In this document: piece by piece, positions 14,753 through 16,474 of the stretch
How positions within the stretch are numbered: the stretch's first letter is position 1
Layout of the letters: every line of letters begins with the position of its first letter
NCBI GenBank assembly: GCA_030599055.1
Contig: JAUVOS010000027.1
Span: 1-16,474 of the forward strand
DNA: 16,474 bases
Source of the DNA: Lutibacter sp.
Lineage (GTDB): Bacteria; Bacteroidota; Bacteroidia; Flavobacteriales; Flavobacteriaceae
Direction of reading: 5' to 3'
The notes under the pieces: generated by a model
Seen by the model: the letters and a program-made list of their open reading frames with translations, nothing else
The model's database searches: none
Told to the model about the DNA's origin: nothing
Translations under genes and position numbers: made by a program

Positions 14753-16474
14753 ATGAATACAACAAGGAGAAAATTTATAAAAATTTCGGCATTAGGATTA
14801 GGCGGTGTTGCATCCACAACTAGTGTTATCAATATGTTTGGTTCTAACCCAATTATTGATGAATTTGCTATAAAATATATTTAAAAAAAATATAAAAGAA
14901 CCGCTACCTATTGTGAAATATGTTTTTGGAAATGCGCAGCGTGGGTATATACTGACGAAGAAGGTTCAATTAAAAAACTTATTGGAAACGAAGATGACCC
15001 GCATTGCAAAGGTCGATTATGTCCTAGAGGAACAGGTGGTGTAGGTATGTATAATGATGAAGACCGTTTAAAAACACCCTTAATAAGAACTACTGCAAAC
15101 GGAGAACAAACCTATAGAGAGGCAACCTGGGATGAAGCCCTAAATTTAATTGCTACAAAGTTTAAAGCCATAAAGAAAGAACATGGCGCTGAAGCTCTTG
15201 GTTTATTAAAACACGGTTGTCCCGGAGCACATTTTGAGCATTTGTTTAAAGCTTTTGGGTCAGACACTATCGCTGAACCCGCCTATGCACAATGTAGAGG
15301 CCCACGCGAAACCGGTTTTGCTTTAACTTTTGGTTCTTGGGTAGGATCTCCGGAACCCACTGACATCAGAGATACCAAATGTTTAGTACTTATCGGTTCT
15401 CATATTGGAGAGAATATGCACAATTCTCAAATTCAAGAGATGTCTGAAGCCATAGACAATAAAGCAACTATCATTACAGTCGATCCAAGGCTTTCTACAG
15501 CTGCCAGTAAATCTGATTATTGGTTGCCTATAAAACCATCAACCGACCTTGCCTTATTGCTTGCTTGGATGAATGTATTAATTGAAGAAGGTTTGTATGA
15601 TAAGGAGTATATCGAAAAATATGCAACAGGTTTTGATGAACTAAAAGAACACGTTAAGCAATTTACTCCGGAATGGGCGTATGGTATCACAACAATTAAA
15701 CCTGAAATAATCAGAAAAACAGCTCGTGCCATGGGAGCAGCTTCTCCTTCGGTTATCATACATCCCGGAAGACATGTAGTATGGTATGGCGATGATACAC
15801 AACGTGCTAGAGCCATGGCAATTCTAAATGCACTTTTAGGTTCTTGGGGTCGTCGCGGTGGTTTTTACTTTAAAGAAAAATTGAAAGTCCCAAATTTCCC
15901 ACATCCTGCTTATCCCAAACCAAAATGGGGTTGGGAAGAACTCGGAGAAAAATATCCGTTAGCTCAAATGGGAATTACAACAGAACTAATACGAGCATCC
16001 ATACCACATAAAGACAATAAACATCCTATTAAAGCATGGATGGTTGGTGGTACAAATATCACCAAGACAATTCCTGATAAAAAACTACTAACTGAGGCAA
16101 TAGACGCATTAGACTTTTTAGTAGTAATCGACACAATGCCTATGGATGTTACAGGATATGCTGATGTAGTATTACCTGAATGCACTTATTTAGAACGCTG
16201 TGATATTATACGCTCCGCGACCAATAGAGAGCCCAATATTGCTCTTAGAATACCAGCAGTAAAACCTAAATATAATTCCAAACCGGGTTGGTGGATTGCA
16301 AAAGAAATCGGGTTACGTTTAGGTTTAAGTGATTATTATAAATACAAGGACATGAAAGAAGTTGTTGAATGGCAACTCAAACAATTAGGGACTTCTTTAG
16401 AAGAAATGAAAAAGATTGGGGTCAAAAAATACCCACGCAAATCGGGGCCTCTATATCTAGTAGAAGATGAAGAA
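14753..16474 (+). pseudogene. Tat-exported molybdopterin oxidoreductase (catalytic subunit), interrupted by an in-frame TAA; 3' end outside the window
   Basis: The frame runs from ATG 14753 to the last base (574 codons) with one interruption: codon 44 is TAA (14882-14884). Before it is a Tat signal peptide with TTRRKFIK (4-10) and a hydrophobic core. After it comes a [4Fe-4S] motif, C54-x2-C57-x3-C61-x28-C90, in YCEICFWKC and GRLCPRG. The molybdopterin domain follows: GTGGVGMYNDEDRLKTPLIR, the presumed Mo-ligand cysteine C181 in YAQCRGPRE, then VDPRLSTAAS, GSWGRRGGF and GYADVVLPECTYLERCD. This is the DMSO-reductase superfamily, nearest in style to the Psr/Phs-type catalytic subunits of periplasmic respiratory complexes; the substrate is not readable. 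No in-frame ATG, GTG or TTG lies between the stop and the first cysteine; the next ATG (15047) is past C90. Either the gene is inactivated, the base is an error, or the stop is read through. No other stop or frameshift occurs. Confidence 0.82.

Noticed and set aside
14882..14884. Selenocysteine insertion at the internal stop of the molybdoenzyme
   Set aside because: The codon is TAA, not TGA, and the catalytic-site cysteine (C181) is far downstream.
14882..14894. Frameshift in the run of eight A
   Set aside because: The Tat leader and the iron-sulfur domain are in the same reading frame, so a one-base indel would break, not restore, the gene.
15517..16185. Two minus-strand ORFs inside the molybdoenzyme gene
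   Set aside because: They are antisense to well-conserved molybdopterin-domain coding sequence and resemble no family.

Overview
The window is AT-rich, gene-dense DNA that looks like a chromosomal segment from a member of the Bacteroidota, most likely a Flavobacteriia. The support is: a protein with a type IX secretion (T9SS) C-terminal sorting domain, promoters of the Bacteroidota form TTG-N17-23-TAnnTTTG, almost no Shine-Dalgarno sequences, a Rel-type RelA/SpoT protein with the RLRD variant seen in this phylum, and a BatA/VWA membrane protein. Most of it is ordinary core genome. The accessory-looking parts are a small inverted-repeat element, several intergenic microrepeats and a molybdoenzyme locus at the right edge.

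Layout, left to right. (1) 1-408 is the C-terminal part of an M48 (Ste24-type) membrane zinc protease. (2) 572-4793 holds rel, a Fur-family regulator and purA, all on the + strand. (3) 4881-8113 holds a BatA/VWA-like membrane protein and, 2 bp later, a dihydroorotase homologue that has lost its zinc ligands. (4) 8098-8318 is bounded by a perfect 17-bp inverted repeat and looks like a MITE; its left end supplies the last codons and the stop of the dihydroorotase-like gene. (5) 8418-8765 is a small DUF4870-like membrane protein, followed by a clear intrinsic terminator. (6) 8860-11062 is a two-gene unit: a cytoplasmic serine esterase and a secreted six-Asp-box protein bound for the T9SS. (7) 11067-11828 (minus) is a PhnP-like metallo-beta-lactamase-fold hydrolase, convergent with the previous unit. 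(8) 11853-12217 is non-coding. (9) 12218-12583 (minus) is a four-helix membrane protein. (10) 12843-14510 is an ECF sigma factor, a single-pass membrane protein that is probably its anti-sigma partner, and a Spy/LTxxQ-like periplasmic protein. (11) 14753 to the right edge is a Tat-exported molybdopterin oxidoreductase with an in-frame TAA between the signal peptide and the iron-sulfur domain. It lies downstream of a perfect 24-bp palindrome with CRP/FNR-type geometry.

How the parts may work together: Rel makes and degrades (p)ppGpp, and PurA is a known ppGpp-inhibited enzyme in E. coli, so their proximity is suggestive. The sigma/anti-sigma/Spy-like trio has the layout of an envelope-stress circuit. 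The molybdoenzyme would be the catalytic subunit of an anaerobic or sulfur-type respiratory complex controlled by a CRP/FNR-type regulator, unless the stop codon makes it non-functional.
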